Source: an uncultured Erythrobacter sp.
GTDB lineage: Bacteria; Pseudomonadota; Alphaproteobacteria; Sphingomonadales; Sphingomonadaceae
DNA: 64,000 nucleotides
Assembly (NCBI GenBank): GCA_947499095.1
Contig: CANMMR010000003.1
Location: forward strand, 248,001 to 312,000
Direction of reading: 5' to 3'
Shown: in pieces, positions 45,387 through 54,295 of the stretch
Layout of the letters: each line of letters opens with the position of its first letter
Numbering within the stretch: the stretch's first letter is position 1
Program-made: the position numbers and the translations under genes
Notes under the pieces: generated by a model
Told to the model about the DNA's origin: nothing
Databases searched by the model: none
The model's input: only the letters and a program-made list of their open reading frames with translations

Positions 45387-46472
45387 ATGGACAAGCGGAT
45401 GGAGCCAGCCATCGCCGGGCGAGGCGCGCAATCGGCCAGCGTGCCGACGCGCTTCGGCCTCGCCACGCGCGAGACCGACGGAGACTGGCGCGATCACATG
45501 GAGACGCTGGACGGGCCGCCGGTGAAGTTGCGGACGCATGTGACGGAAGAGCGTCCACGAACGATCCTCAGCTTCAACCAGTCGCCGGACATCATCTTCG
45601 ACCGCTCGATCAATGCCTATCGCGGCTGCGAGCATGGCTGCGTCTACTGCTTCGCGCGGCCGACGCATGCCTATCACGACCTGTCGCCTGGGCTGGATTT
45701 CGAGACGCAGCTCTTCGCGAAGCCCAATGCGGCGGAGATCTTGCGCGCCACGTTGGCCAAACCGAAATACCGCCCGAAGCCGATCGCGATGGGCACGAAT
45801 ACCGATCCCTACCAGCCTATCGAGCGCGATTACCGGATCACGCGTTCGGTGCTGGAGGTGTGCCTCGATGCGCGGCATCCCGTGACGATCACGACCAAGT
45901 CCGACCGCGTGCTCGACGATCTGGACCTGCTTGCCGAAATGGCCGAGCGCAGGTTGGTGGCAGTGGCGATCTCGGTCACGACGTTCGATCCCAAGCTTTC
46001 CGGCAAACTCGAACCGCGCGCGGCATCGCCTGCCAAGCGTTTGCAGGCACTAGGTAAATTATCCGACGCCGGCGTGCCGACGCATTGCTCGGTGGCTCCG
46101 GTCATCCCCGCGATCACGGACGAATTCATGGAAGAGATCGTCCAGCGCGCTGCAGCGATGGGTGTCGACAGTTGCGGCTGGATCCCGCTGCGCCTGCCGC
46201 ATGAAGTCGCCCCGCTGTTCCGCGAATGGCTCTCGGTCCACTATCCCGAGCGCGGCGACAAGGTGATGAGCATCGTGCAGTCCATCCGCAGCGGCAAGGA
46301 CAACGATCCGAACTTCTTCAGCCGCCTGCGCCCAACCGGCGTCTGGGCCGACCTCTTCCGCGCCCGCTTCCGCCTTGCCTGCAAGCGCGCCGGCATCGGC
46401 AAGACGAAGTTCGAGCTGGACTGCACGCAGTTCCGGCCGCCAGCTGTGGGCGGGCAGTTACGGTTGTTTTAA
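45387..46472 (+). CDS. PA0069-family radical SAM protein, SplB-like
   Basis: A 361-aa radical SAM enzyme. The cluster motif is CEHGCVYC (Cys81, 85, 88) followed by FARPTHAY. Other family blocks are MGTNTDPYQPIE, TKSDRVLDDLD and SVAPVIPAITD. It is related to spore photoproduct lyase-type enzymes but the substrate is unknown. The LexA box immediately upstream suggests a DNA-damage role. ATG 45387 has no Shine-Dalgarno, in keeping with a leaderless message. Its stop codon lies in a terminator hairpin. Confidence 0.88.
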   Translation: MDKRMEPAIAGRGAQSASVPTRFGLATRETDGDWRDHMETLDGPPVKLRTHVTEERPRTILSFNQSPDIIFDRSINAYRGCEHGCVYCFARPTHAYHDLSPGLDFETQLFAKPNAAEILRATLAKPKYRPKPIAMGTNTDPYQPIERDYRITRSVLEVCLDARHPVTITTKSDRVLDDLDLLAEMAERRLVAVAISVTTFDPKLSGKLEPRAASPAKRLQALGKLSDAGVPTHCSVAPVIPAITDEFMEEIVQRAAAMGVDSCGWIPLRLPHEVAPLFREWLSVHYPERGDKVMSIVQSIRSGKDNDPNFFSRLRPTGVWADLFRARFRLACKRAGIGKTKFELDCTQFRPPAVGGQLRLF

Positions 46473-46498
46473 CCTCCCCGGTCCGGAGAGGTTAAAAC
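46466..46498. terminator. Bidirectional terminator containing both flanking stop codons
   Basis: GTTTTAACCTCCCCGG (46466-46481) pairs with CCGGAGAGGTTAAAAC (46483-46498), one mismatch, with the innermost bases forming the loop. A and T runs at both ends allow termination either way. The TAA of the radical SAM gene (46470-46472) and the TAA of the convergent DUF1330 gene (46492-46494) are both inside the arms. Confidence 0.75.
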
Positions 46499-46920
46499 CC
46501 CTCGCCCGCCTCGCCCGGTGCAAACCGCACCAGCCTGCTATCCAACAGCGCTGCCGTCCGGTTCACGACCGCCTTCTGGTAGTCCGGGTCCTTGATCATC
46601 TCGAAGAATGCGCCGCTGTTCGGATATTGCGCCACGAAGCCGTCGTGCCAGCGCCGGTCGTCCGGCCCTGTCACCATGGTCTGGAAAGCGCCGCGCCACA
46701 CGATCGAGCCGCCCACGCGGCGGAAGATCGGGCCGCTGTTCTTGCCATATTCCTCATAGGCGCGGCGGCCTGTCCAGCCGTTGCCGTGATGCTCGTGCCC
46801 ATCGGGATACTCGGCCTCATCGCGGTAGAGCAGCAGGTTGAGCATGTGGATCGGCTCGTCGCGCGGCAGGGCCTTGAAAGCGTCGAAATTGGCGCGGCTC
46901 GGGTCGATGTAATTGGTCAA
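46492..46920 (-). CDS. DUF1330 family protein
   Basis: A 142-aa protein of the dimeric alpha-beta barrel type. EPIHMLNLLLYRDEAEYPDG, YGKNSGPIFRRVGG and FVAQYPNSGAFFEMIKDPDYQ are DUF1330 blocks. Function is unknown; family members are small cytoplasmic proteins. It is single, ending in the shared terminator. The gap upstream holds the cut-off tail of the DUF411 gene. Confidence 0.8.
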   Translation of the reverse strand: MTNYIDPSRANFDAFKALPRDEPIHMLNLLLYRDEAEYPDGHEHHGNGWTGRRAYEEYGKNSGPIFRRVGGSIVWRGAFQTMVTGPDDRRWHDGFVAQYPNSGAFFEMIKDPDYQKAVVNRTAALLDSRLVRFAPGEAGEGF

Positions 46921-46944
46921 ATAGTCTCTCCGTAATCGATCGTG

Positions 46945-47025
46945 CTAGTGATTGTGGGCTTCGGCTGTCCCCTCATGGGTCGCCCATACGCGGTGCTTCC
47001 CGTCGCGCATGATCAGGACAGTCTG
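46945..47025 (-). pseudogene. Detached C-terminal codons of the DUF411 gene
   Basis: Directly after the TAA at 47026-47028, the same frame continues for 26 sense codons (QTVLIMRDGKHRVWATHEG, then TAEAHNH) to TAG at 46945-46947. The piece reads as the beta strand and His-rich tail that DUF411 proteins carry. With it the product would be about 155 aa, a usual length for the family. A one-base change of a Tyr codon to TAA explains it. Confidence 0.65.
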
Positions 47026-47412
47026 TTAGGTCTGGCTGCGCCCCGCCACCTCCATGCCCGGAGAGCCGATGGGCATGCCCGGCACGGCGAGGCCGACGGC
47101 ATCCGGCTTCCCGTCGAGCAGGCGCCGTATGTCTTCGGCGGGCACATGGCCTTCGATGGCATACCCTTCGACCGTCGCGGTGTGGCAGCTGCGCAGATTG
47201 GCGGGTACGCCTGCTGCATCCGCGACCGGCGTAGTATTCTCGACATCGCGCACGGTCATCTCGAAACCAGCATCGCGCATCCGCTCGATCCATTCGCTGC
47301 AGCAGCCGCACCACGGGGTCTTCGCTACGTCGATGGTACTGGCGGAGGCGGCCTGCGCGCAGGCGATCAAAGCCAGCGGGGCCAGTGCGAAAACAGGGCG
47401 AAAGCGAGGCAT
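47026..47412 (-). CDS. DUF411 periplasmic metal-binding protein, truncated by TAA
   Basis: 128 aa to the first stop. The signal peptide (residues 1-24) is followed by the metal-binding CGCC (Cys35, 37, 38) in KTPWCGCCSEW and by Cys76-His77 in LRSCHTATV. GMPIGSPGMEV is the conserved late block. DUF411 proteins are often linked to copper handling. The TAA at 47026-47028 comes before the usual C-terminal strand; see the remnant at 46945-47025. The fold core is kept, so the short product may still function. Confidence 0.8.
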   Translation of the reverse strand: MPRFRPVFALAPLALIACAQAASASTIDVAKTPWCGCCSEWIERMRDAGFEMTVRDVENTTPVADAAGVPANLRSCHTATVEGYAIEGHVPAEDIRRLLDGKPDAVGLAVPGMPIGSPGMEVAGRSQT

Positions 47413-47453
47413 TTGAAAACTCCTTGAAAAGTCCTGCGAGCGACTGTCGCAGC

Positions 47454-47942
47454 TTATCTATGCAAGGCTAGCTGCATGTAAACTGTATCGAGCCGCCGTC
47501 CGAATTTCATGCCGACCTGCCGCATCCGCCCTGCCTCGACGAAGCCGAGCTTGCCGTGCAGAGCGACCGAGGCCGGCTCACCGCCGCCGATCACTGCGAT
47601 CATTTGCTCGAAACCGGCTTCTTGAGCTGCATCGACCAGCGCCGTCAGCAGGATCGCGCCAAGGCCCGAACCGCGCTGCGAGTCGGCGATGTAGATGCTG
47701 TTCTCACAGGTATGCGCATAGGCCGCGCGGTCGCGGAATTGCGTTGCATAGGCATAGCCTGCCACTTCGCCGCCCCGCTCCACCACCAGGAACGGCCAAC
47801 CACGCGCAACGACCGCGTCGATCTTCTCGCGCCAGAATGCCTCGTCCGGAGCCATGGTATCGAAGGTCGCCGTGCTGTGCGCAACATGGTGTGCATAGAT
47901 CGCCTGCACCGCAGCGGCATCCTCCGCCACTGCGGTACGCAC
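47454..47942 (-). CDS. GNAT N-acetyltransferase, phosphinothricin acetyltransferase-like
   Basis: A 162-aa GNAT. IYAHHVAHSTATFDT, YAYATQFRDRAAYAHTCENS, QRGSGLGAILL (acetyl-CoA loop) and ALHGKLGFVEAGRMRQVGMK all match the PAT/Bar/MnaT group, which acetylates amino-acid analogues such as methionine sulfone. Start is uncertain: GTG 47942 gives VRTAVAEDA, 7 bp after the ligase stop; the longer frame lies within the ligase. Confidence 0.82.
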   Translation of the reverse strand: MRTAVAEDAAAVQAIYAHHVAHSTATFDTMAPDEAFWREKIDAVVARGWPFLVVERGGEVAGYAYATQFRDRAAYAHTCENSIYIADSQRGSGLGAILLTALVDAAQEAGFEQMIAVIGGGEPASVALHGKLGFVEAGRMRQVGMKFGRRLDTVYMQLALHR

Positions 47943-47949
47943 AACGACG

Positions 47950-49554
47950 TCAGGCGAGCGTATAGTCGCTGAACCGATCGCGCAGGTCCTTCTTGCTGAT
48001 CTTGCCGGTGGCGGTGTGCGGGATGTCGTCGACGAATTCGACCGCATCGGGCAGCCACCATTTGGCGACCTTGTCGGAGAGGAAGTTTACCACTTCTTCC
48101 GCCGTACAGTCCTTGCCTTCTTTCTTGACCACGAAAAGCACCGGGCGCTCGTCCCACTTCGGGTGGAACATGCCGACGCAGGCCGCCTCGGCCACGGCCG
48201 GATGGCCCACGGCGGCGTTCTCCAGCTCGACCGAACTGATCCATTCGCCGCCGGACTTGATGACGTCCTTGGTGCGGTCGGTGATCTGCATCGTGCCGTC
48301 CGGATGCAGGATGGCGACATCGCCGGTGTCGAACCAGCCATCAGCTGTCAGTGCGTCTTCTTCGGCCTTGAAATAACGCTTCACCACCCACGGACCGCGA
48401 ATTTGCAGCGCGCCCGAGGCTTCGCCATCACGCGGCAGGACCTTGGTGCGATCGTCGAGATCGACCGTGCGCAGTTCCACGCCGAAGATCGGGCGGCCCT
48501 GCTTCATCGTCTTCTCGACCTTTTGTTCGAAGGTCATCTCGTCCCAATCCGCAGTCGGACCGCCGACCGTGCCAATGGGCGAGGTTTCCGTCATGCCCCA
48601 GGCGTGCTGGACGCGGGTGCCGTTCTTCATCAGCCGCTCGATCATGAAGCGCGGGGCGGCCGATCCGCCGATGGTCGCTGCGCGCAGCTTGGGCAGTTCG
48701 ATGTCGTTGGCATCGCAATACTGGAAATGAGCGAGCCAGACGGTCGGCACGCCGGCGCTGTCGGTCACGCCTTCCTTCTTCATCATTTCGTCGAGGACGG
48801 CCGGATCGTTGACTGCGCTGAACACGAATTTGATCCCCGCCATCGCGCCGGCGTAGGGCAGGCCCCAGCTGGCCGCATGAAACATCGGAACGACCGGAAG
48901 CATGACCGACGACGCGCTGAAATTGAATGTGCTCGGCTGCAAGCCGGCGAGCGCGTGGAGCACTGTGGAGCGATGCTCGTACTGCACGCCCTTGGGATTG
49001 CCGGTGGTGCCGCTGGTGTAGCAGATCATGCAGGGATCGCGCTCGTCGCCCGCGACCCACTCGAACTCCCCGTCCTGCGCGCCGATCCAGTCCTCGAACG
49101 CCGTGACGTCGCTGCCTTCGGGCGGATCGAAGCAGATATAGTGTTCGACCGTCGGCCACTGGTCGCGCATCTTGTCGATGATCGGCTGGAAGGCCGCATC
49201 GTAGAGCATCACCTTATCCTCGGCATGGCCGACGATATATTCCAGCTGCTCTTCGAACAGGCGCGGGTTGCAGGTGTGGAGCACGCCGCCCATCCCCGCG
49301 ACCCCGAACCAGCTGACGAGGTGGCGCGCATGGTTCATCGCGAGGCTCGCGACCTTGTCCCCCGGCTTGAGGCCGAGCGCCTGCAGCGCCTGCGCCATCT
49401 TGCGCGCATCGCGGTGGATGCCTGCCCAGTCGGTGCGCGTCTCGCTGCCATCGGCCCAGCGGGTCACGATTTCGCGGTTGGGGGCTTCTCTCGCAGCATG
49501 GTCGATCACATGCGAAATCCGCATGGTCCAATCCTGCATGGCGCCTAACGACAT
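47950..49554 (-). CDS. Fatty-acid CoA ligase, AMP-forming
   Basis: A 534-aa acyl-CoA synthetase. The P-loop is [13 protein letters not shown], motif A5 [10 protein letters not shown], hinge [18 protein letters not shown] and catalytic lysine in HTATGKISK. The size and the AWTS-like [11 protein letters not shown] region fit medium- to long-chain acyl-CoA synthetases of the alkK/fadK2 type. Start [15 protein letters not shown] at 49554; Met7 or Met11 could also be used. It is 20 bp after dnaE. Confidence 0.88.
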   Translation of the reverse strand: MSLGAMQDWTMRISHVIDHAAREAPNREIVTRWADGSETRTDWAGIHRDARKMAQALQALGLKPGDKVASLAMNHARHLVSWFGVAGMGGVLHTCNPRLFEEQLEYIVGHAEDKVMLYDAAFQPIIDKMRDQWPTVEHYICFDPPEGSDVTAFEDWIGAQDGEFEWVAGDERDPCMICYTSGTTGNPKGVQYEHRSTVLHALAGLQPSTFNFSASSVMLPVVPMFHAASWGLPYAGAMAGIKFVFSAVNDPAVLDEMMKKEGVTDSAGVPTVWLAHFQYCDANDIELPKLRAATIGGSAAPRFMIERLMKNGTRVQHAWGMTETSPIGTVGGPTADWDEMTFEQKVEKTMKQGRPIFGVELRTVDLDDRTKVLPRDGEASGALQIRGPWVVKRYFKAEEDALTADGWFDTGDVAILHPDGTMQITDRTKDVIKSGGEWISSVELENAAVGHPAVAEAACVGMFHPKWDERPVLFVVKKEGKDCTAEEVVNFLSDKVAKWWLPDAVEFVDDIPHTATGKISKKDLRDRFSDYTLA

Positions 49555-49574
49555 ATGCTCTCCTCTCGCCGATT

Positions 49575-52500
49575 TCAGGCGACGAGGCGCAAGTTTGCCT
49601 TCCCCCGTCGCGCGGTCAGCTGCACCTTGGCAAGGCCGGGCACGCTTGCCAAGCGTTCAGCGAGCTCTCCACCGATGGAAAATGCACGGCCGAGGCGCAT
49701 CACCGGCGGATCGGGATCGCCCGTGTGCAGCGTCGCCATCACCTCGTCGCCGCCCTCGCCAGCGGTTTGCAAGGCCAGCGCCAGTTCCGTCAGCGCGTCG
49801 ACGCTCTCGACTTCAAGCGTGAGCAGCATCGCCATGCTGCCCTTCACCGCATCCAATGGCACGGCGCCGCGCACCGTGATCCGCGGCGGTTCGTCGGGAC
49901 TCGGACTGTCGAGCTCGACGTCGAGCTTCACACAGGTCTGGTTCTCCGCCCATTCGAGGAAGCGGTCGACCATCCCCTCCTCGAAACAGGCGGCGCTGAA
50001 CTGGCCGGAACTGTCGGAGAAATCGGCGCGGATGAAAGGCTTGCCGCGCTTGGTGGTGCCCTTGCTCGCCTTCTCGACCATGGCCGCCATCACCGCGCCA
50101 GCGCGGCCGCCGGGAGGCGCGCCGCTGGCCATCAGCGAGGCATAGCTGCGCGCACCTTGCGCGCTCGCAACGGTGCGCCAGGCTTCGACCGGATGCTCGG
50201 CGAAGTAGAAGCCGAAATTCTCCTTCTCCCGCGCCATCTGCTCCGCGCGCGGCCAGGGATCGGCATCCTTGAGGCGCAGCGTGTCCTCGCTCGCCGCATC
50301 GTCGCCGCCGAACAGCGCCGCCTGCCCGCTCGACCGCTCGCGCTCGGCAGCGTCCGCGATAGCGAGCAGCATGTCGGCATTCGCGAACAGCTTCGCCCGA
50401 TTGGTCTCGAATTCGTCGAGCGCGCCGGCCGAGATCAGCGCTTCCAGCTGGCGCGAATTCATCGAGCCCTTGGGCAGCCGCTCGAACAGGTCCTGCAGGC
50501 TCTCGAACTTTCCGCTGACCTCCCGCTCGTGGACGATCGCTTCCATCGCCCGTTCGCCGACATTGCGAATGCCTGCCAGCGCATAGCGCACGGCATAGCC
50601 ATCGTCGGTCTGCTCCACGCTGTACTCGGCCTCGGAGTAATTCAGCGCGGGCGGCAGCACCTTGATCCCGCTGCGCCGCGCATCGTCCACGAACACCGCC
50701 AGCTTCTCCGACTGGTGCATGTCGAAGCACATGGATGCAGCGAAAAACTCTTCCGGATAATGCGCCTTGAGCCACGCCGTCTGGTAGGCGAGCAATGCGT
50801 AGGCGGCGGCGTGGGACTTGTTGAAGCCGTAGCCCGCGAACTTGTCGATCAAGTCGAACAGCGCATTCGCCTCGGCCTTCTCGATGCCGCTGACTTCCTT
50901 GCACCCCTCGACGAACCGCTCGCGTTGGGCGTCCATCTCGGCCTGGACCTTCTTGCCCATGGCGCGGCGCAGCAAGTCGGCATCGCCGAGGGAGTATCCG
51001 GCGAGGATCTGCGCGGCCTGCATCACCTGTTCCTGATAGACGAAAATGCCGTAGGTCTCGGCCAGGATGCCCTCGAGCTTGGCGTGCGGATATTCGATCG
51101 CGACCTCGCCCGCCTTGCGCTTGCCGAACAGCGGGATGTTGTCCATCGGGCCCGGACGATAGAGCGAGACGAGCGCGATGATGTCGCCGAAATTTGTCGG
51201 CTTCACCGCCGTCAGCGTCCGGCGCATGCCTTCCGATTCCAGCTGGAACACGCCGACCGTGTTGCCCGCTTTCATCAGCTCGTAGACCTTGGGATCGTCG
51301 AGCGGGAGCGTCGAGAGGTCGATATCGATCTCTCGCCGCTTGAGCAGGTCGGTGGCCTTCTTGAGAACCGACAGCGTCTTCAATCCGAGGAAGTCGAATT
51401 TAACGAGGCCGGAGCTTTCGACATTCTTCATGTCGTATTGCGTCACCGGCATGTCCGAGCGCGGGTCACGATAGAGCGGTACGAGCTGCGCCAGCGGCCG
51501 GTCGCCGATCACGACGCCCGCCGCGTGGGTCGAGCTGTTGCGCGGGAAGCCCTCCAGCTGCATCGCGAGATCGACGAGGCGCTTTACCTCATTGTCGTTG
51601 TCGTATTCGCGCTTGAAGTCTGCCGCCCCGTTCAGCGCACGCGGCAGCGTCCAGGGGTCGGTCGGGTGGTTGGGCACCATCTTGCAGAGGCGATCCACAT
51701 GGCCGTAGCTCATCTGCAAAATGCGGCCCGTATCGCGCAGCACTGCGCGGGCCTTCAGCTTACCGAAGGTGATGATCTGCGCGACATGATCGTGGCCGTA
51801 TTTCTGCTGGACGTAGCGGATCACCTCGCCGCGCCGCGTTTCGCAGAAGTCGATGTCGAAGTCGGGCATCGACACACGCTCGGGGTTGAGGAAGCGTTCG
51901 AACAGCAGGCCGAGCTGGATCGGATCGAGATCGGTGATCGTCAGCGCCCAGGCGACGAGGCTGCCCGCACCCGAGCCACGGCCCGGGCCGACGGGAATGT
52001 CCTGATCCTTGGCCCATTTGATGAAGTCGGCAACGATCAGGAAGTAGCCGGGGAAGCCCATCTGGTTGATGATGTCGACTTCGAACTTCAACCGGTCGAA
52101 ATAGACCCTGCGCTCCTCTTCCGACATCTCGCCATAGGGGGCCAGCCGGGCTTCGAGGCCCTTACGCGCGTCCTCTTCCAGCGCTCGCGCTTCGCCTTCC
52201 AGATCGCCTGCAAGGCTGGGCAAGATCGGATCGCGATAGGGCGGCGCGTAGGCACAGCGTTGCGCGAGAACGATCGTGTTCTCCACCGCCTCGGGAAGGT
52301 CGGCAAAGGCCTCGTCCATCATGTGGTACGTCTTGACGTAGCTCTCCGGATTGGAGCGCGGGCGCTCCTCCGCATCGACATGGGTGGAACCGGCGATGCA
52401 CAGCATCGCGTCATGCGCCTTGTGCATATGCGGCTCGGCATAGTTTGCAGGATTGGTGGCGATCAGGGGCAGGTCACGCGCATAGGCGAGATCGACCAGC

Positions 52501-53051
52501 GCCTCTTCGGCGCGCTGCTCCACCTCGTTCCCGCGCCGTGCAAGCTCGATATAGAGGCGGTCCGCAAACAGCGCTTGCAGCCGGTCCAGCGCAGCTTCGG
52601 CATGGCTCTGCTGACCTTCCGCGAGCAACCTCGTTACCGCGCCCTCGCTTGCGCCGGTCAGCGCCAGCAACCCGTCGGTATGCCCTTCGAGGTCCGCCAA
52701 CGCGACGTGCGGTTCGAACTCCAGCGGGCGCTCGAGATGCGCTTTGGAGACCAGATGACATAGATTGTCGTAGCCCGTCTCGTCCTGCGCATAGAGCGGC
52801 AGGTAATCGACCTGCTTGCCCTCCGCATCGCGCGCCACGCCCAGCAGCGTTCCGATGATCGGCTGGACACCTTCCGCCTTGCACGCATTGGCAAACATCA
52901 CTGCGCCATAGAGGCCGTTGCGGTCGGCAATTGCGATCGCCGGGAAGCCGCGCTCCTTCGCCAGCTTGGCCATCGCCTTGGGATCGATCGCCCCTTCAAG
53001 CATGGAATAGGCAGACAGCACGCGCAATGGGACGAAAGGCTTGTAGCTCAT
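49575..53051 (-). CDS. dnaE: DNA polymerase III alpha subunit
   Basis: The 1158-aa replicative polymerase. The N-terminal PHP domain (1-280) lacks the first metal histidines: RVLSAYS and IADRNGLYG replace the VHS and DHGN-type motifs, so PHP exonuclease activity is unlikely. Polymerase aspartates are in MPDFDIDF (Asp399, Asp401) and KFDFLGLKTL. GFNKSHAAAYALLAYQTAWLKAHYP is conserved. An OB domain and C-terminal tau-binding region follow. Length and the absence of imuA/imuB neighbours indicate DnaE1, not the error-prone DnaE2. Confidence 0.95.
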   Translation of the reverse strand: MSYKPFVPLRVLSAYSMLEGAIDPKAMAKLAKERGFPAIAIADRNGLYGAVMFANACKAEGVQPIIGTLLGVARDAEGKQVDYLPLYAQDETGYDNLCHLVSKAHLERPLEFEPHVALADLEGHTDGLLALTGASEGAVTRLLAEGQQSHAEAALDRLQALFADRLYIELARRGNEVEQRAEEALVDLAYARDLPLIATNPANYAEPHMHKAHDAMLCIAGSTHVDAEERPRSNPESYVKTYHMMDEAFADLPEAVENTIVLAQRCAYAPPYRDPILPSLAGDLEGEARALEEDARKGLEARLAPYGEMSEEERRVYFDRLKFEVDIINQMGFPGYFLIVADFIKWAKDQDIPVGPGRGSGAGSLVAWALTITDLDPIQLGLLFERFLNPERVSMPDFDIDFCETRRGEVIRYVQQKYGHDHVAQIITFGKLKARAVLRDTGRILQMSYGHVDRLCKMVPNHPTDPWTLPRALNGAADFKREYDNDNEVKRLVDLAMQLEGFPRNSSTHAAGVVIGDRPLAQLVPLYRDPRSDMPVTQYDMKNVESSGLVKFDFLGLKTLSVLKKATDLLKRREIDIDLSTLPLDDPKVYELMKAGNTVGVFQLESEGMRRTLTAVKPTNFGDIIALVSLYRPGPMDNIPLFGKRKAGEVAIEYPHAKLEGILAETYGIFVYQEQVMQAAQILAGYSLGDADLLRRAMGKKVQAEMDAQRERFVEGCKEVSGIEKAEANALFDLIDKFAGYGFNKSHAAAYALLAYQTAWLKAHYPEEFFAASMCFDMHQSEKLAVFVDDARRSGIKVLPPALNYSEAEYSVEQTDDGYAVRYALAGIRNVGERAMEAIVHEREVSGKFESLQDLFERLPKGSMNSRQLEALISAGALDEFETNRAKLFANADMLLAIADAAERERSSGQAALFGGDDAASEDTLRLKDADPWPRAEQMAREKENFGFYFAEHPVEAWRTVASAQGARSYASLMASGAPPGGRAGAVMAAMVEKASKGTTKRGKPFIRADFSDSSGQFSAACFEEGMVDRFLEWAENQTCVKLDVELDSPSPDEPPRITVRGAVPLDAVKGSMAMLLTLEVESVDALTELALALQTAGEGGDEVMATLHTGDPDPPVMRLGRAFSIGGELAERLASVPGLAKVQLTARRGKANLRLVA

Positions 53052-53095
53052 GCGAGCAAGTTAAGCCTTTTGCATGGATTCGGAAGGCTCCGGGA

Positions 53096-53115
53096 GCGCT
53101 GTTTCTCCACAGCGC
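53096..53115. repeat. Perfect inverted repeat between dnaE and small membrane gene
   Basis: GCGCTGT (53096-53102), loop TTCTCC, ACAGCGC (53109-53115). It follows the membrane-protein gene on the minus strand. There is no T run, so it is at best a weak or Rho-assisted terminator. Confidence 0.4.
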
Positions 53116-53124
53116 GTCGAGAAA

Positions 53125-53445
53125 TCAGCCTTCGCGGATCTTCTTGCGTGTATCGCGGATCGTCGAGAAGGCGCCGTAGATCACCAGCGCGGCCAGGAAG
53201 ATCCAGACCCACACCGGAATATTGAGTCCCGCGATCGCCAGATAGAGATAGGCGGACACGAAGAAGAACCCCGCCAGCATGGTCGGCAGCACAGTCGATT
53301 GACCCGCCCGGGCACGCTTCACCAGCCAGCCGATCGACAGCAAAAAGAAGGGGATCGCCCCGACGTAGATCCCGCCGAAAATGTAGGGATTAACGCCATA
53401 TTCGGCGCCGAGGGTGAGAAACCACTGGTTGATATCGGCGAGCAT
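53125..53445 (-). CDS. Small integral membrane protein, unknown
   Basis: A 106-aa protein with three predicted membrane helices (about 18-41, 56-72 and 76-92). It starts MLADINQWFLTLGAEYGVNPY and ends with a basic tail (TIRDTRKKIREG), which suggests a cytoplasmic C-terminus. No functional motif is recognised. It is 31 bp after the glutathione peroxidase gene on the same strand. Confidence 0.7.
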   Translation of the reverse strand: MLADINQWFLTLGAEYGVNPYIFGGIYVGAIPFFLLSIGWLVKRARAGQSTVLPTMLAGFFFVSAYLYLAIAGLNIPVWVWIFLAALVIYGAFSTIRDTRKKIREG

Positions 53446-53476
53446 GACCGGTCTTTCGTAGCGCGACAGCCTCTGG

Positions 53477-53956
53477 TTACAGCAGCTTCTCGATTTCCTT
53501 CGCAATGCCTTTTGGCGCATCGGCCGGGCCGTAGCGCTTCACGACATTGCCTTCGCGGTCGATCAGGAACTTGGTGAAATTCCACTTGATCGTCTTCGAG
53601 CCCATCAGCCCGGGCGCCTCCGCCTTCATCCAGTCGAACAGCGGGCTGGCGTCGTCGCCGTTCACGTCCACCTTGGCCATCAACGGAAAGGTAAGGCCGA
53701 AATTGACTTTGCAGAATTGCTCGATCTCGTCCGCATCGCCCGGCTCCTGATTGCCGAACTGGTTGCAGGGAAAGGCCAGCACTTCGAAGCCCTGGTCGCC
53801 ATAGCGCTGGTATAGCTCCTCCAACCCGTCATATTGCGGCGTGAACCCGCATTTGCTGGCCGTGTTCACCACCAGCAGGACCTTGCCGAGCTTCTCTTGC
53901 AAATCGAGCGGCTCGCCCTTGCTGGTCGACACGGTGAAATCGGCAATCGTGGTCAT
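53477..53956 (-). CDS. Glutathione peroxidase family protein, Cys type
   Basis: A 159-aa thiol peroxidase. The active-site Cys is in NTASKCGFTPQYDGLE, the Gln/Trp partners in AFPCNQFGNQEPG and IKWNFTKFLID. The second Cys (FPCNQFG) fits the thioredoxin-dependent mechanism common in bacterial members. It has no signal peptide. It is 11 bp after the small gene at 53968-54246. Confidence 0.93.
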   Translation of the reverse strand: MTTIADFTVSTSKGEPLDLQEKLGKVLLVVNTASKCGFTPQYDGLEELYQRYGDQGFEVLAFPCNQFGNQEPGDADEIEQFCKVNFGLTFPLMAKVDVNGDDASPLFDWMKAEAPGLMGSKTIKWNFTKFLIDREGNVVKRYGPADAPKGIAKEIEKLL

Positions 53957-53967
53957 TCGATGTTCCC

Positions 53968-54246
53968 TCAGCTGCGCGGAAAATCGTCGCGTGCGGCCAG
54001 CTCGGCGATTTCTTCCGCGTGATATTCGCGGTCGCCCAGCTTCTCGATGTAATAGGCGCCGCGTTCATCAGGGCTCATCAGCATAATGTGCCGGATAAGG
54101 TCGGCGAAGGTGCCCTGACGCAGGCCCTTGGCACCGTCGAACACGCCATCACCATCGCCGACACGGTGCAGGCTGGCGCGGTCGTCCCACTGGATGCCCG
54201 GGCGATGGGTGTCTTCGGCGCGATAGGTGCTGGGGTGGTCGGTCAT
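53968..54246 (-). CDS. Small conserved-looking cytoplasmic protein, unknown
   Basis: A 92-aa, charged, soluble protein. ATG 54246 has a strong Shine-Dalgarno (AAAGGAGA). The central part FADLIRHIMLMSPDERGAYY and end EIAELAARDDFPRS suggest short helices. No family is recognised. It precedes the glutathione peroxidase gene and follows lolD. Confidence 0.65.
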   Translation of the reverse strand: MTDHPSTYRAEDTHRPGIQWDDRASLHRVGDGDGVFDGAKGLRQGTFADLIRHIMLMSPDERGAYYIEKLGDREYHAEEIAELAARDDFPRS

Positions 54247-54295
54247 ACTGGTAATCTCCTTTGCCCGCCCAACGGATGAAAACGCGCTGCGTTTC

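Noticed and set aside
49725-52763. 1012-aa plus-strand open frame opposite dnaE
   Set aside because: Antisense shadow of a fully conserved polymerase; lacks its own start context and motifs.
49575-53051. dnaE as an SOS-type dnaE2 (imuC)
   Set aside because: No imuA or imuB beside it, no LexA box seen upstream, and N-terminus and length fit DnaE1.
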